Assembly: GCA_002399445.1 (NCBI GenBank)
Contig: DHDR01000019.1
Coordinates: 13,136-36,769, forward strand
DNA: 23,634 nt
Direction of reading: 5' to 3'
From: Ruminococcaceae bacterium UBA4871
Lineage (GTDB): Bacteria > Bacillota > Clostridia > Oscillospirales > Acutalibacteraceae
Shown in pieces: positions 15,514-22,396 of the stretch (position 1 is the stretch's first letter; every line of letters starts with the position of its first letter). The notes beneath the pieces were generated by a model. It saw only the letters and a program-made list of their open reading frames with translations, ran no database searches and had not been told where the DNA came from. The position numbers and the translations under genes were made by a program.

Positions 15514-16608
15514 ATGCAAAAAGAAGGCCAGTTCCATATCCCCTCCGGCTGTGCAATTGCAGGATTGTTCTGCAAAGATGGCAGACGCGTCAGCGGTGAA
15601 AGCATGATTGATTCTATTACAGTCATGCATGATCGCAGCAATGGACTGGGTGGCGGATTTGCCGGATACGGTATTTATCCGGAACATAAAGACGCCTATG
15701 CATTCCATGTCTTTTATGACAACACTGCTGCAAAGGAATCAGTAGAAGATTTTCTTACACAGCACTTTGATATTGAAAGTCTGTCACGTATTCCAACCAG
15801 GAAAACGTCGGGAATTACAGATGCACCGCTTATTTGGCGTTATTTTGTCCATCCGCTTCCCCGTATGTTACAGGACATGGAAGTAGATGAACGGGAATAT
15901 GTGGTACGCTGTGTCATGAAGATCAACGCACAATATGACGGTGCGTATGTATTTTCTTCCGGCAAAAATATGGGCGTTTTTAAGGCGGTTGGTTATCCGG
16001 AAGATGTTGGCAGATTTTATAAACTGGAAGACTATGCAGGTTATTGCTGGACAGCACACGGACGCTATCCGACGAATACCCCCGGCTGGTGGGGCGGTGC
16101 ACATCCATTTGCTCTTTTGGATTATTCGGTTGTACATAATGGAGAGATTTCTTCCTATGATGCCAACCGCCGCTGCATTGAGATGTATGGTTACAGCTGT
16201 AACTTAATGACAGATACAGAAGCCATTACTTACATTGTGGACTATCTTAACCGCAGGCAGGGTTTGTCATTGGAAGAAGTCGCAAATGTGATTGCAGCTC
16301 CCTTTTGGAGTACCATTGAAGCGATGCCGGAACCAAAGCGCAGTCAGATGACTTATCTTCGTAATACTTTTGCGAGCATGCTAATAACTGGACCATTTTC
16401 CATTCTGCTGGGATTTTCCGGTGGCATGATGGCACTCAATGACCGCCTGAAACTCCGCTCGATGGTAGCAGCTGAAAAGGGTGAGACAGTTTATGTGGCC
16501 AGTGAAGAAAGCGCAATTCGTCGCATCCAGCCAGAATTAGATCGCATATGGGCACCCCGCGGCGGTGAACCATTGATTTTCAGACTCAATGAAGGAGTGA
16601 AATTCTAA
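15514..16608 (+). CDS. Glutamate synthase, amidotransferase subunit (GltB1-like, class II glutaminase)
   Basis: This is the glutaminase part of a split, archaeal-type glutamate synthase. It releases ammonia from glutamine for the synthase subunit. The 364-residue protein is an Ntn-type class II amidotransferase: SGCAIAGLF near the N-terminus, MHDRSNGLGGGFAGYGIYP, AHGRYPTNTPGWWGGAHPFALLDYSVVHNGEIS, and a C-terminal part with ASEESAIR. Cys13 is the expected nucleophile. It must become N-terminal, so the first 12 residues would be a removed propeptide. GGAGG at 15501-15505 is eight bases before the ATG. The stop codon lies one base before the next start, so translation is probably coupled to gltB2. 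Confidence 0.9.
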   Translation: MQKEGQFHIPSGCAIAGLFCKDGRRVSGESMIDSITVMHDRSNGLGGGFAGYGIYPEHKDAYAFHVFYDNTAAKESVEDFLTQHFDIESLSRIPTRKTSGITDAPLIWRYFVHPLPRMLQDMEVDEREYVVRCVMKINAQYDGAYVFSSGKNMGVFKAVGYPEDVGRFYKLEDYAGYCWTAHGRYPTNTPGWWGGAHPFALLDYSVVHNGEISSYDANRRCIEMYGYSCNLMTDTEAITYIVDYLNRRQGLSLEEVANVIAAPFWSTIEAMPEPKRSQMTYLRNTFASMLITGPFSILLGFSGGMMALNDRLKLRSMVAAEKGETVYVASEESAIRRIQPELDRIWAPRGGEPLIFRLNEGVKF

Positions 16609-16609
16609 T

Positions 16610-18115
16610 ATGGCAATTAATTATATGGTACCGGAATATGAGGTCGTGCGTGACCCGCAGCGGTGCATTGCCTGCCGTGTGTGCGAGCGTCAGTGTGCCA
16701 ATGAGGTACACTCGTATGATCCGGAACTGAACTGCATGCGCAGTGATGAGACTAAATGTGTGAATTGTCACCGCTGCGTGTCCCTTTGCCCAACACATGC
16801 CTTAAAAATTGTAAAAAATAATGATACGTTTAAACTGAATAGCAACTGGAGCATGCAGGCTATCACAGAAATTTACCGTGAGGCGGATACCGGCGGCATG
16901 CTGCTTTCCTCAATGGGAAATCCAAATGATTATCCGATTTATTGGGATAAAATGTTAATTAATGCTTCACAGGTTACAAATCCGTCCATTGACCCTTTGC
17001 GGGAACCAATGGAAACTCGGGTGTATCTTGGCAAAAAACCAGATCATGTGGAGCGGAATTCTGATGGCAGCCTGCAAATTAATACACCACCGCAGTTGGA
17101 ACTGAATGTACCGATTATGTTTTCCGCCATGAGCTATGGTGCAATTAGCTATAATGCTCATGAGAGTCTTGCCCGTGCTGCCACAGAACTCAACACTTAC
17201 TATAACACAGGTGAAGGCGGATTGCACAAAGACTTTTATCAATATGGGCCGCATACGATTGTGCAGGTGGCGTCTGGACGTTTTGGTGTTCATAAGGATT
17301 ATCTGAATGCTGGTGCGGCCATTGAAATCAAAATGGGGCAAGGCGCAAAGCCGGGAATCGGCGGCCATCTGCCGGGAACCAAGAGTGTGGGGGATGTTGC
17401 CCGTACCCGTATGATTCCTGAAGGCAGTGATGCCATTTCGCCGGCACCTCATCATGATATCTACTCCATTGAAGACCTGCGTCAATTGGTTTATTCTCTG
17501 AAAGAGGCAACTGCTTATAAAAAGCCAATTATTGTTAAAATTGCAGCAGTACACAATGTGGCGGCGATTGCCAGCGGTATTGCGCGCAGTGGTGCTGACA
17601 TCATTGCAATAGATGGTTTCCGCGGTGGAACCGGTGCGGCACCCACTCGAATTCGCGATAATGTCGGTATCCCGATTGAGCTTGCTTTGGCCAGTGTGGA
17701 CCGCCGCCTGCGCGAGGAAGGAATTCGTAACAATGTTTCGATTGTTGTAGGAGGCTCTATTCGCAATTCTGCAGATGTCGTAAAAGCAATTGCGCTTGGT
17801 GCGGATGCTGTCTATATTGGAACAGCTGCCCTGATTGCACTGGGGTGTCACTTGTGCCGCAGTTGTCAAACGGGCAAGTGTAACTGGGGAATTGCAACAC
17901 AGCGCCCGGATCTTGTAAAGCGCTTGAATCCGAACGTTGGTTATCAGCGTTTAGTGAATCTTGTAAATGCTTGGCAGCATGAGATCATGGAAATGATGGG
18001 CGGCATGGGAATCAACTCTATTGAAGCCTTGAAAGGCAACCGCCTGATGCTGCGCGGAGTCGGACTGAATGAAAAAGAATTGGAAATTCTCGGCATCAAA
18101 CATGCTGGCGAATAA
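16610..18115 (+). CDS. Glutamate synthase, FMN-binding synthase subunit with N-terminal ferredoxin domain (GltB2-like)
   Basis: This is the catalytic core that combines 2-oxoglutarate and ammonia and reduces the product to glutamate. Residues 15-65 hold two [4Fe-4S] sites (Cys19, 22, 25, 29 and Cys50, 53, 56, 60). From about residue 130 comes the FMN-binding TIM barrel of GltB (FSAMSYGAIS, GEGGLHKDFYQYGP, KMGQGAKPGIGGHLPG, IDGFRGGTGAAPTRIRDNVGIP). The cysteine motif typical of the GOGAT [3Fe-4S] cluster follows near residues 413-424 (CHLCRSCQTGKC). The 501-residue length fits the archaeal-type subunit; in ordinary bacterial GltB this domain is the centre of a 1500-residue chain. A large open frame on the opposite strand here is a shadow of its codon use. 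Confidence 0.95.
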   Translation: MAINYMVPEYEVVRDPQRCIACRVCERQCANEVHSYDPELNCMRSDETKCVNCHRCVSLCPTHALKIVKNNDTFKLNSNWSMQAITEIYREADTGGMLLSSMGNPNDYPIYWDKMLINASQVTNPSIDPLREPMETRVYLGKKPDHVERNSDGSLQINTPPQLELNVPIMFSAMSYGAISYNAHESLARAATELNTYYNTGEGGLHKDFYQYGPHTIVQVASGRFGVHKDYLNAGAAIEIKMGQGAKPGIGGHLPGTKSVGDVARTRMIPEGSDAISPAPHHDIYSIEDLRQLVYSLKEATAYKKPIIVKIAAVHNVAAIASGIARSGADIIAIDGFRGGTGAAPTRIRDNVGIPIELALASVDRRLREEGIRNNVSIVVGGSIRNSADVVKAIALGADAVYIGTAALIALGCHLCRSCQTGKCNWGIATQRPDLVKRLNPNVGYQRLVNLVNAWQHEIMEMMGGMGINSIEALKGNRLMLRGVGLNEKELEILGIKHAGE

Positions 18116-18168
18116 AATTAGAGCTGTACGGTGAACGAAATTGAATGACCTTTCAGTGAGGTGTAATT

Positions 18169-18606
18169 ATGAAGCGTGTCTATGTAAATGAAGAATGGTG
18201 CCTTGGCTGCCATCTTTGTGAATACAACTGTGCATTTGCAAATTCCGGCGAGACTTATATGCCGAAAGCTCTTAAAGATCAAAAAATCTATCCGCGCATT
18301 CAAGTGGAAGAAGGGGATGGCGTGAATTTTGCCGTTTCCTGCCGACATTGTGAGGACCCAATCTGTGTGAAGAGCTGTATTACCGGTGCACTGTCCATTG
18401 ACAATGGTGTCATCAAAGTAAATACGGATAAATGCGTTGGCTGTTATACGTGCATCCTTGTTTGCCCTTACGGCTGTGTGATGCCTGCTTCGGACGGCCA
18501 TGTGATACAGAAATGTGAACTCTGCACACAAAATTCCTGCGGAGAGCCGGCCTGTGTCAAAGGCTGTCCAAATCAGGCTATTGTTTATGAGGACAGGGGG
18601 GAATAA
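18169..18606 (+). CDS. Polyferredoxin with four [4Fe-4S] sites (electron-transfer subunit)
   Basis: This 145-residue iron-sulfur protein is of the CooF/HycB/DmsB type. Four cysteine groups are visible: CLGCHLCEYNC (11-21), CRHCEDPICVKSC (58-70), CVGCYTCILVC (89-99) and CELC-x4-C-x4-C-x3-C (116-133). The pattern is that of an electron-wire subunit linking a redox partner to an oxidoreductase. It lies between GltB2 and the FAD/NAD(P) oxidoreductase in one operon. A likely role is to pass electrons from that flavoprotein, or from ferredoxin, to the synthase. A 53-base gap precedes it, with GTGAGGTG as ribosome site. It overlaps nothing and ends one base before the next start. Confidence 0.9.
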   Translation: MKRVYVNEEWCLGCHLCEYNCAFANSGETYMPKALKDQKIYPRIQVEEGDGVNFAVSCRHCEDPICVKSCITGALSIDNGVIKVNTDKCVGCYTCILVCPYGCVMPASDGHVIQKCELCTQNSCGEPACVKGCPNQAIVYEDRGE

Positions 18607-18607
18607 C

Positions 18608-19852
18608 ATGAATTATGTCATTATCGGGAACTCTATCGCTGCTGTTGGCTGCGTAGAGGGTATCCGCAGCAGAGATAAAAGCGGCAGTATAGCGATTATT
18701 GGCGACGAACCCTATTCGGTTTATTCCCGTCCGCTTATCTCGTATCTTTTGCTGGGCCGAACAGATGAGAAACGTATGAAGTACCGTCCAGATGATTTTT
18801 ATGAGAAAAACCATGTAAAAACCTTCTTGGGACATCGTGCAGTCAAGGTGGACAGCAAAGTTAAATGCGTTACACTGGATGATGGTACGATGTTGCCTTA
18901 TGACAAACTTTTGCTTGCAACTGGCAGTAAACCGTTTGTACCGCCGATGACAGGTATGGATTCAGTTAAGCATAAATTCACTTTTATGACACTGGACTCA
19001 GCAAAGGCTTTGGAAGAAGTTCTGCAGCCGGACAGCCGCGTTTTGATAATTGGTGCCGGTCTGATTGGCTTAAAATGTGCCGAAGGTATCGCAGACCGGG
19101 TCGGTCACGTTGATGTGGTGGATATGGCGGACCGCATTTTGCCGAGTATTTTAGATGAAGAAAGTTCGGCAATGATGCAGCAGCACATTGAGAAACATCA
19201 TATAAGTTTTTCCCTGTCCGACAGTGTATCTCAGTTTACGGAAAACAGAGCAACGCTGAAAAGTGGTAAAAAACTTGATTTTGATATTTTGGTTGTTGCA
19301 GTCGGTGTACGTCCGAATGTGGAATTGGCGGAACAGGCAGGCTGTGAGGTGAACCGTGGTATTTGTACAGAGCTTTCTTGTGTAACGACTGTACCTGACA
19401 TTTATGCTGCAGGAGACTGTGCAAAGAGCCATGATATCACAACAGGTTCAGACCGTATACTGGCATTACTGCCGAATGCGCACATGCAGGGGATAGTTGC
19501 AGGTACGAATATGGCTGGCGGGGAAGAAGTGTTTGACAAGGCAATTCCGATGAATGCAATTGGTTTCTTTGGCTTGCCGATTATCACGGCAGGCAGCTAT
19601 GATGGTGAAGCTTATGTTACTCGGGAACCCGGTATCTATAAAAAATTGGTCACAAAAGAGAACTTGCTCAAGGGCATGATTTTGATTGGCGATATTAAGC
19701 GTGCAGGTATCTATACCTCGCTTATTCGTGAGAAGACACCACTGGATACCATTGATTTTGATCTCATCAAGGAGCATCCGCAGCTGATGGCTTTTGCAAA
19801 GAAGGACCGGAAAATCAAATTAGCCGGTGCCAAGCAGAAAGGGGATGCCTAA
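18608..19852 (+). CDS. FAD/NAD(P)-dependent oxidoreductase (GltD-like role)
   Basis: This 414-residue flavoprotein of the pyridine nucleotide-disulfide/NirB-like class has an N-terminal FAD fold (YVIIGNSIAAVGCVEGI), a central LLLATGSKP, a second nucleotide-binding fold (VLIIGAGLIGLKCAEGI, the NAD(P) site) and PDIYAAGDCAK closing the FAD site. The real start is ATG 18608 after a G-rich site (GGACAGGGGGG, 18592-18602); a longer in-frame extension overlaps the ferredoxin gene and is not needed. By position it replaces GltD, the usual small subunit that supplies NADPH electrons, but it is a different subfamily without GltD's own Fe-S domain. The neighbouring polyferredoxin would fill that role. 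NADH versus NADPH cannot be told from sequence. Confidence 0.92.
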   Translation: MNYVIIGNSIAAVGCVEGIRSRDKSGSIAIIGDEPYSVYSRPLISYLLLGRTDEKRMKYRPDDFYEKNHVKTFLGHRAVKVDSKVKCVTLDDGTMLPYDKLLLATGSKPFVPPMTGMDSVKHKFTFMTLDSAKALEEVLQPDSRVLIIGAGLIGLKCAEGIADRVGHVDVVDMADRILPSILDEESSAMMQQHIEKHHISFSLSDSVSQFTENRATLKSGKKLDFDILVVAVGVRPNVELAEQAGCEVNRGICTELSCVTTVPDIYAAGDCAKSHDITTGSDRILALLPNAHMQGIVAGTNMAGGEEVFDKAIPMNAIGFFGLPIITAGSYDGEAYVTREPGIYKKLVTKENLLKGMILIGDIKRAGIYTSLIREKTPLDTIDFDLIKEHPQLMAFAKKDRKIKLAGAKQKGDA

Positions 19853-19853
19853 C

Positions 19854-20579
19854 ATGAAAATCACAGCAGGTGACATGCATTTTCAGACACTGAATGAAAC
19901 GATTCGCAATACACCGGACACTGAAATTGAAATTGACAGTTGTCTGGGTCAGCGTTACATTGGTGCAGGCCTGTCCGGAAAACACATTGTCATTAAAGGT
20001 ACTCCTGGAAATGCTTTAGGAGCCTATCAGGATGGATGTAATATCGAAGTTCATGGAGACGCACAAGATGCAACTGGAGATACCATGAATGACGGAATGA
20101 TTACCGTGTATGGCAGTTCCGGAGATGCAACCGGTTATGCGATGCGTGGCGGTAAGATTTTCGTAAAAGGCAATATTGGCTATCGTGCAGGGATCCATAT
20201 GAAAGCGTACAAGGAAAAGGTGCCTAAATTAATTATCGGTGGTTGTGCAGGCAGTTTCCTCGGCGAATATCAGGCCGGCGGTGTTATTGTTGTATTGGGA
20301 CTTTTGCAGGACGGAAGCTATCCGCTTGTAGGTAATTTCTGCGGTACTGGCATGCATGGGGGAAAAATGTATCTGCGTACGGATACTTTGCCGGCTAATC
20401 TCCCTATACAAGTCAAAGCAGAGGACGCTTCTGAAAAAGATATGGATGAAGTAAGGCCACTCCTGCAAGAATTCTGCAGCAAATTTGATTTTGATCTGCA
20501 AACTGTGCTGAATGCACATTTCTTTGTTTTGACTCCTGACACTGCAAATCCTTACAAGGCACTTTATACGAGGAACTGA
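19854..20579 (+). CDS. Glutamate synthase, GXGXG-domain subunit (GltB3-like)
   Basis: This structural subunit corresponds to the C-terminal right-handed beta-helix of large GltB. The 241-residue protein is built of repeating turns with G-x-x-G patterns: IGAGLSGKHIVIKG, GNALGAYQDGCNIEVHG, DATGDTMNDGMITVYG, DATGYAMRGGKIFVKG, YRAGIHMKAY and FLGEYQAGGVIVVLG. In GltB this domain helps form the ammonia tunnel and holds the other domains together. Start at ATG 19854, one base after the preceding stop codon. It is the last gene of the operon and is followed by an inverted repeat and a strong terminator. With it, all domains of a glutamate synthase are present as separate proteins. Confidence 0.94.
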   Translation: MKITAGDMHFQTLNETIRNTPDTEIEIDSCLGQRYIGAGLSGKHIVIKGTPGNALGAYQDGCNIEVHGDAQDATGDTMNDGMITVYGSSGDATGYAMRGGKIFVKGNIGYRAGIHMKAYKEKVPKLIIGGCAGSFLGEYQAGGVIVVLGLLQDGSYPLVGNFCGTGMHGGKMYLRTDTLPANLPIQVKAEDASEKDMDEVRPLLQEFCSKFDFDLQTVLNAHFFVLTPDTANPYKALYTRN

Positions 20580-20591
20580 GCAAAAATAGAA

Positions 20592-20609
20592 TTTCACTTT
20601 TAAGTGAAA
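20592..20609. repeat. Perfect inverted repeat after gltB3
   Basis: TTTCACTT (20592-20599), two bases, AAGTGAAA (20602-20609). It lies between the gltB3 stop and the terminator stem. It could be an RNA-stability hairpin or a small operator; nothing decides. Confidence 0.5.
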
Positions 20610-20653
20610 AAGAGTTACAGGTGGCATCGGGCTATCTTGTAACTCTTATTTTT
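20610..20653 (+). terminator. Intrinsic terminator of the glutamate synthase operon
   Basis: AAGAGTTACA (20610-20619) pairs perfectly with TGTAACTCTT (20638-20647). An inner stem of six further pairs with G-U wobbles follows, then ATTTTTTAT-like T-rich sequence. Confidence 0.85.
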
Positions 20654-21082
20654 ATGTCTTGCCCTTTGATGATGCAACCAGCGGACAACTTACATTAGGG
20701 GCTATGCTGCTTTCTAATGGAGGTCATCTTAAGTATCAATTAAGGAGGAGACTGCTATAACCATGTCATAAGTGTAAAGGCTATTAGCATTACGCTTGTT
20801 TGATACTCAACAATGGGGCAAACACATGTAAAGTAAATTACTTGCATGCTGCAAAGCCGCTGATTTTACAGCGCTTCCAAAGGGCCTTCCAATGAAGACA
20901 GCAAAAATAAGGAAAGAATATTCCTTTACATGAATCAATTTCCCAAAAGCTTTTACCTTTACAGCGCCTGCCGAATGTAAGGCATGAGATTCTCGCTTTA
21001 CACACTTTTCATCATCGTGTGCGACTAAGAAGACAAATCCTCGCATAATATGGAAATGAAAACGTCTGGAGGTGTGTCAAGT
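20654..21082. other. Gene-poor stretch between gltB3 terminator and dacA
   Basis: About 430 bases hold no gene that I trust. A frame with no good start is open from the terminator to a TAA at 20758-20760 (ending LKYQLRRRLL) and could be a gene remnant. AAGGAGGAG at 20742-20750 is followed by ATG-TCA-TAA at 20763-20771, so any reading there stops at once. Small inverted repeats occur: AAGTAA/TTACTT 20831-20843, CGCTG/CAGCG 20858-20873 and AAGGAA/TTCCTT 20909-20926. TTTACAGCGC occurs twice (20865-20874 and 20958-20967). The dacA promoter should lie here, but I find no convincing -35/-10 pair. Confidence 0.5.
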
Positions 21083-22231
21083 ATGAAGTTCAAACAAATC
21101 ACGGCTGCCATCCTAGCAGCAGTGATCAGTACGGCAATGATTCCACTGCGTGTTTTTGCGCTCGATGAAAAAGACACTGTTAAGGCTCCTGCTGCTGTGC
21201 TAATGGAAGCATCAACCGGCAAAGTCTTATTTCAGAAAGCACCGCATGAGAAACGTCCCTGTGCATCCATTACAAAAGTAATGACGTTGCTGCTGGTAAT
21301 GGAAGCATTGGATTCCGGGAAAATCCATTTGTCAGATACAGTAACCACAAGTGCACATGCGGCTTCCATGGGCGGGTCTGATATTTGGCTCAAAGAAGGA
21401 GAAACCATGTCTGTCAACGACATGATTAAAGCGACTGCAGTTGCCAGTGCGAATGATGCGGCGGTTGCACTGGCAGAGCATATTGCAGGAAGCGATGAGG
21501 CTTTTGTTGCCCAAATGAACGCAAAAGCAAAAGAGCTGGGGATGAACGATACAACTTTTAAAAACTGTAATGGTTTAGATGCACCGGGGCATGTTACGAG
21601 TGCGTATGATGTCGCGCTGATGAGCCGCGCGTTGATACAGCATAAAAAAATTTTTAATTATACGACAATTTGGATGGATCATCTGCGCGGCGGAAAAACA
21701 CAAATTGTCAATACGAATAAACTACTGAAATCTTATAAAGGTATCACTGGGCTGAAAACCGGAACCACCAGCAGTGCAGGCAGCTGTATTTCTGCAACTG
21801 CTGAGCGTGGCGGACTGTCTCTGATTGCAGTTGCCCTTGGCGCAGGCAATACCAAAGATCGCTTTTCCACTGCTGCATCTTTGCTGAATTACGGCTTTGC
21901 CGGATGGTCGATGACATCACTGAACAAGCCGAATGGTGAGCTTTTCCCTGTCAAAGTGGAAAATGGTATGACCGGTCAGGTACCGGTCACGGTCAACCTC
22001 TCTGGAAAACTTCTGGTTGAAAAGGGGAAGGAAAAAGCTGTCGAAGGAAAAATTGTCCTGCAGCCGTCTGTTCAAGCACCTGTTGCAAAAGGGCAGAAAC
22101 TTGGTGAAGTGACGTATATGTTAGATGGAAAAGCTGTATGTATTCGACCTGTTGTCGCTACAGCAACCGTTAGAGAAATATCTTTTTCGCGCGTTCTACG
22201 GCTTTTACTCATGAACCTTTGGTATGTATAA
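21083..22231 (+). CDS. D-alanyl-D-alanine carboxypeptidase (PBP5/DacA family)
   Basis: This penicillin-binding protein removes the terminal D-Ala of peptidoglycan stem peptides and so limits cross-linking. The 382-residue protein has an N-terminal signal peptide (MKFKQITAAILAAVISTAMI, likely cleaved after VFA at about residue 26). The three active-site motifs are Ser62-x-x-Lys65 (ASITK), Ser122-Ala-Asn124 (ASAND) and Lys225-Thr-Gly227 (GLKTGTTS). The C-terminal PBP5-type beta domain follows, then an amphipathic tail (FSRVLRLLLMNLW) that would anchor it to the outer face of the membrane. GGAGGTG (21068-21074) is eight bases before ATG 21083; an in-frame ATG at 21050 would hide the signal peptide. 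It appears to be a single-gene unit. Confidence 0.95.
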   Translation: MKFKQITAAILAAVISTAMIPLRVFALDEKDTVKAPAAVLMEASTGKVLFQKAPHEKRPCASITKVMTLLLVMEALDSGKIHLSDTVTTSAHAASMGGSDIWLKEGETMSVNDMIKATAVASANDAAVALAEHIAGSDEAFVAQMNAKAKELGMNDTTFKNCNGLDAPGHVTSAYDVALMSRALIQHKKIFNYTTIWMDHLRGGKTQIVNTNKLLKSYKGITGLKTGTTSSAGSCISATAERGGLSLIAVALGAGNTKDRFSTAASLLNYGFAGWSMTSLNKPNGELFPVKVENGMTGQVPVTVNLSGKLLVEKGKEKAVEGKIVLQPSVQAPVAKGQKLGEVTYMLDGKAVCIRPVVATATVREISFSRVLRLLLMNLWYV

Positions 22232-22264
22232 AGTTGAATTCGGACAGAGAAGCTTGTAGGTTTC

Positions 22265-22296
22265 ATTCATGAATGTTTATCTGCTTTTTCATGAAT
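22265..22296. repeat. Inverted repeat between dacA and pgi
   Basis: ATTCATGAA (22265-22273) and TTCATGAAT (22288-22296) are complementary over nine bases with a 14-base loop. The first copy is part of a 12-base palindrome (22264-22275). There is no T run after it, so it is a doubtful terminator for dacA. Confidence 0.4.
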
Positions 22297-22321
22297 CAAA
22301 TATAAATTCCGGCTGTATCAC

Positions 22322-22350
22322 TTGCAAATTTGAATCGGATATTGTAAAAT
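22322..22350 (+). promoter_or_regulatory. Likely sigma-A promoter of pgi
   Basis: TTGCAA (22322-22327), 17 bases, TAAAAT (22345-22350), placed 46 bases before the pgi ATG. Confidence 0.6.
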
Positions 22351-22396
22351 ATGAACAAACATAAGGATGATAAACAATGTTCAAGGAGGAAAAGAC

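Noticed and set aside
16967..17869. A 300-codon open frame on the minus strand inside the GltB2-like gene
   Set aside because: It is fully antisense to a well-supported conserved gene, has low-complexity Asn/Thr/Arg-rich translation and no recognisable family; it is a codon-use shadow.
18515..18607. Longer start for the FAD/NAD(P) oxidoreductase
   Set aside because: The extension overlaps the ferredoxin gene; the ATG at 18608 directly begins the FAD-binding fold and follows a G-rich ribosome site.
20807..21046. A 79-codon minus-strand frame in the gltB3-dacA gap
   Set aside because: No ribosome binding site before its ATG, no domain that I recognise, and the translation looks random; kept only as part of the unexplained gap.
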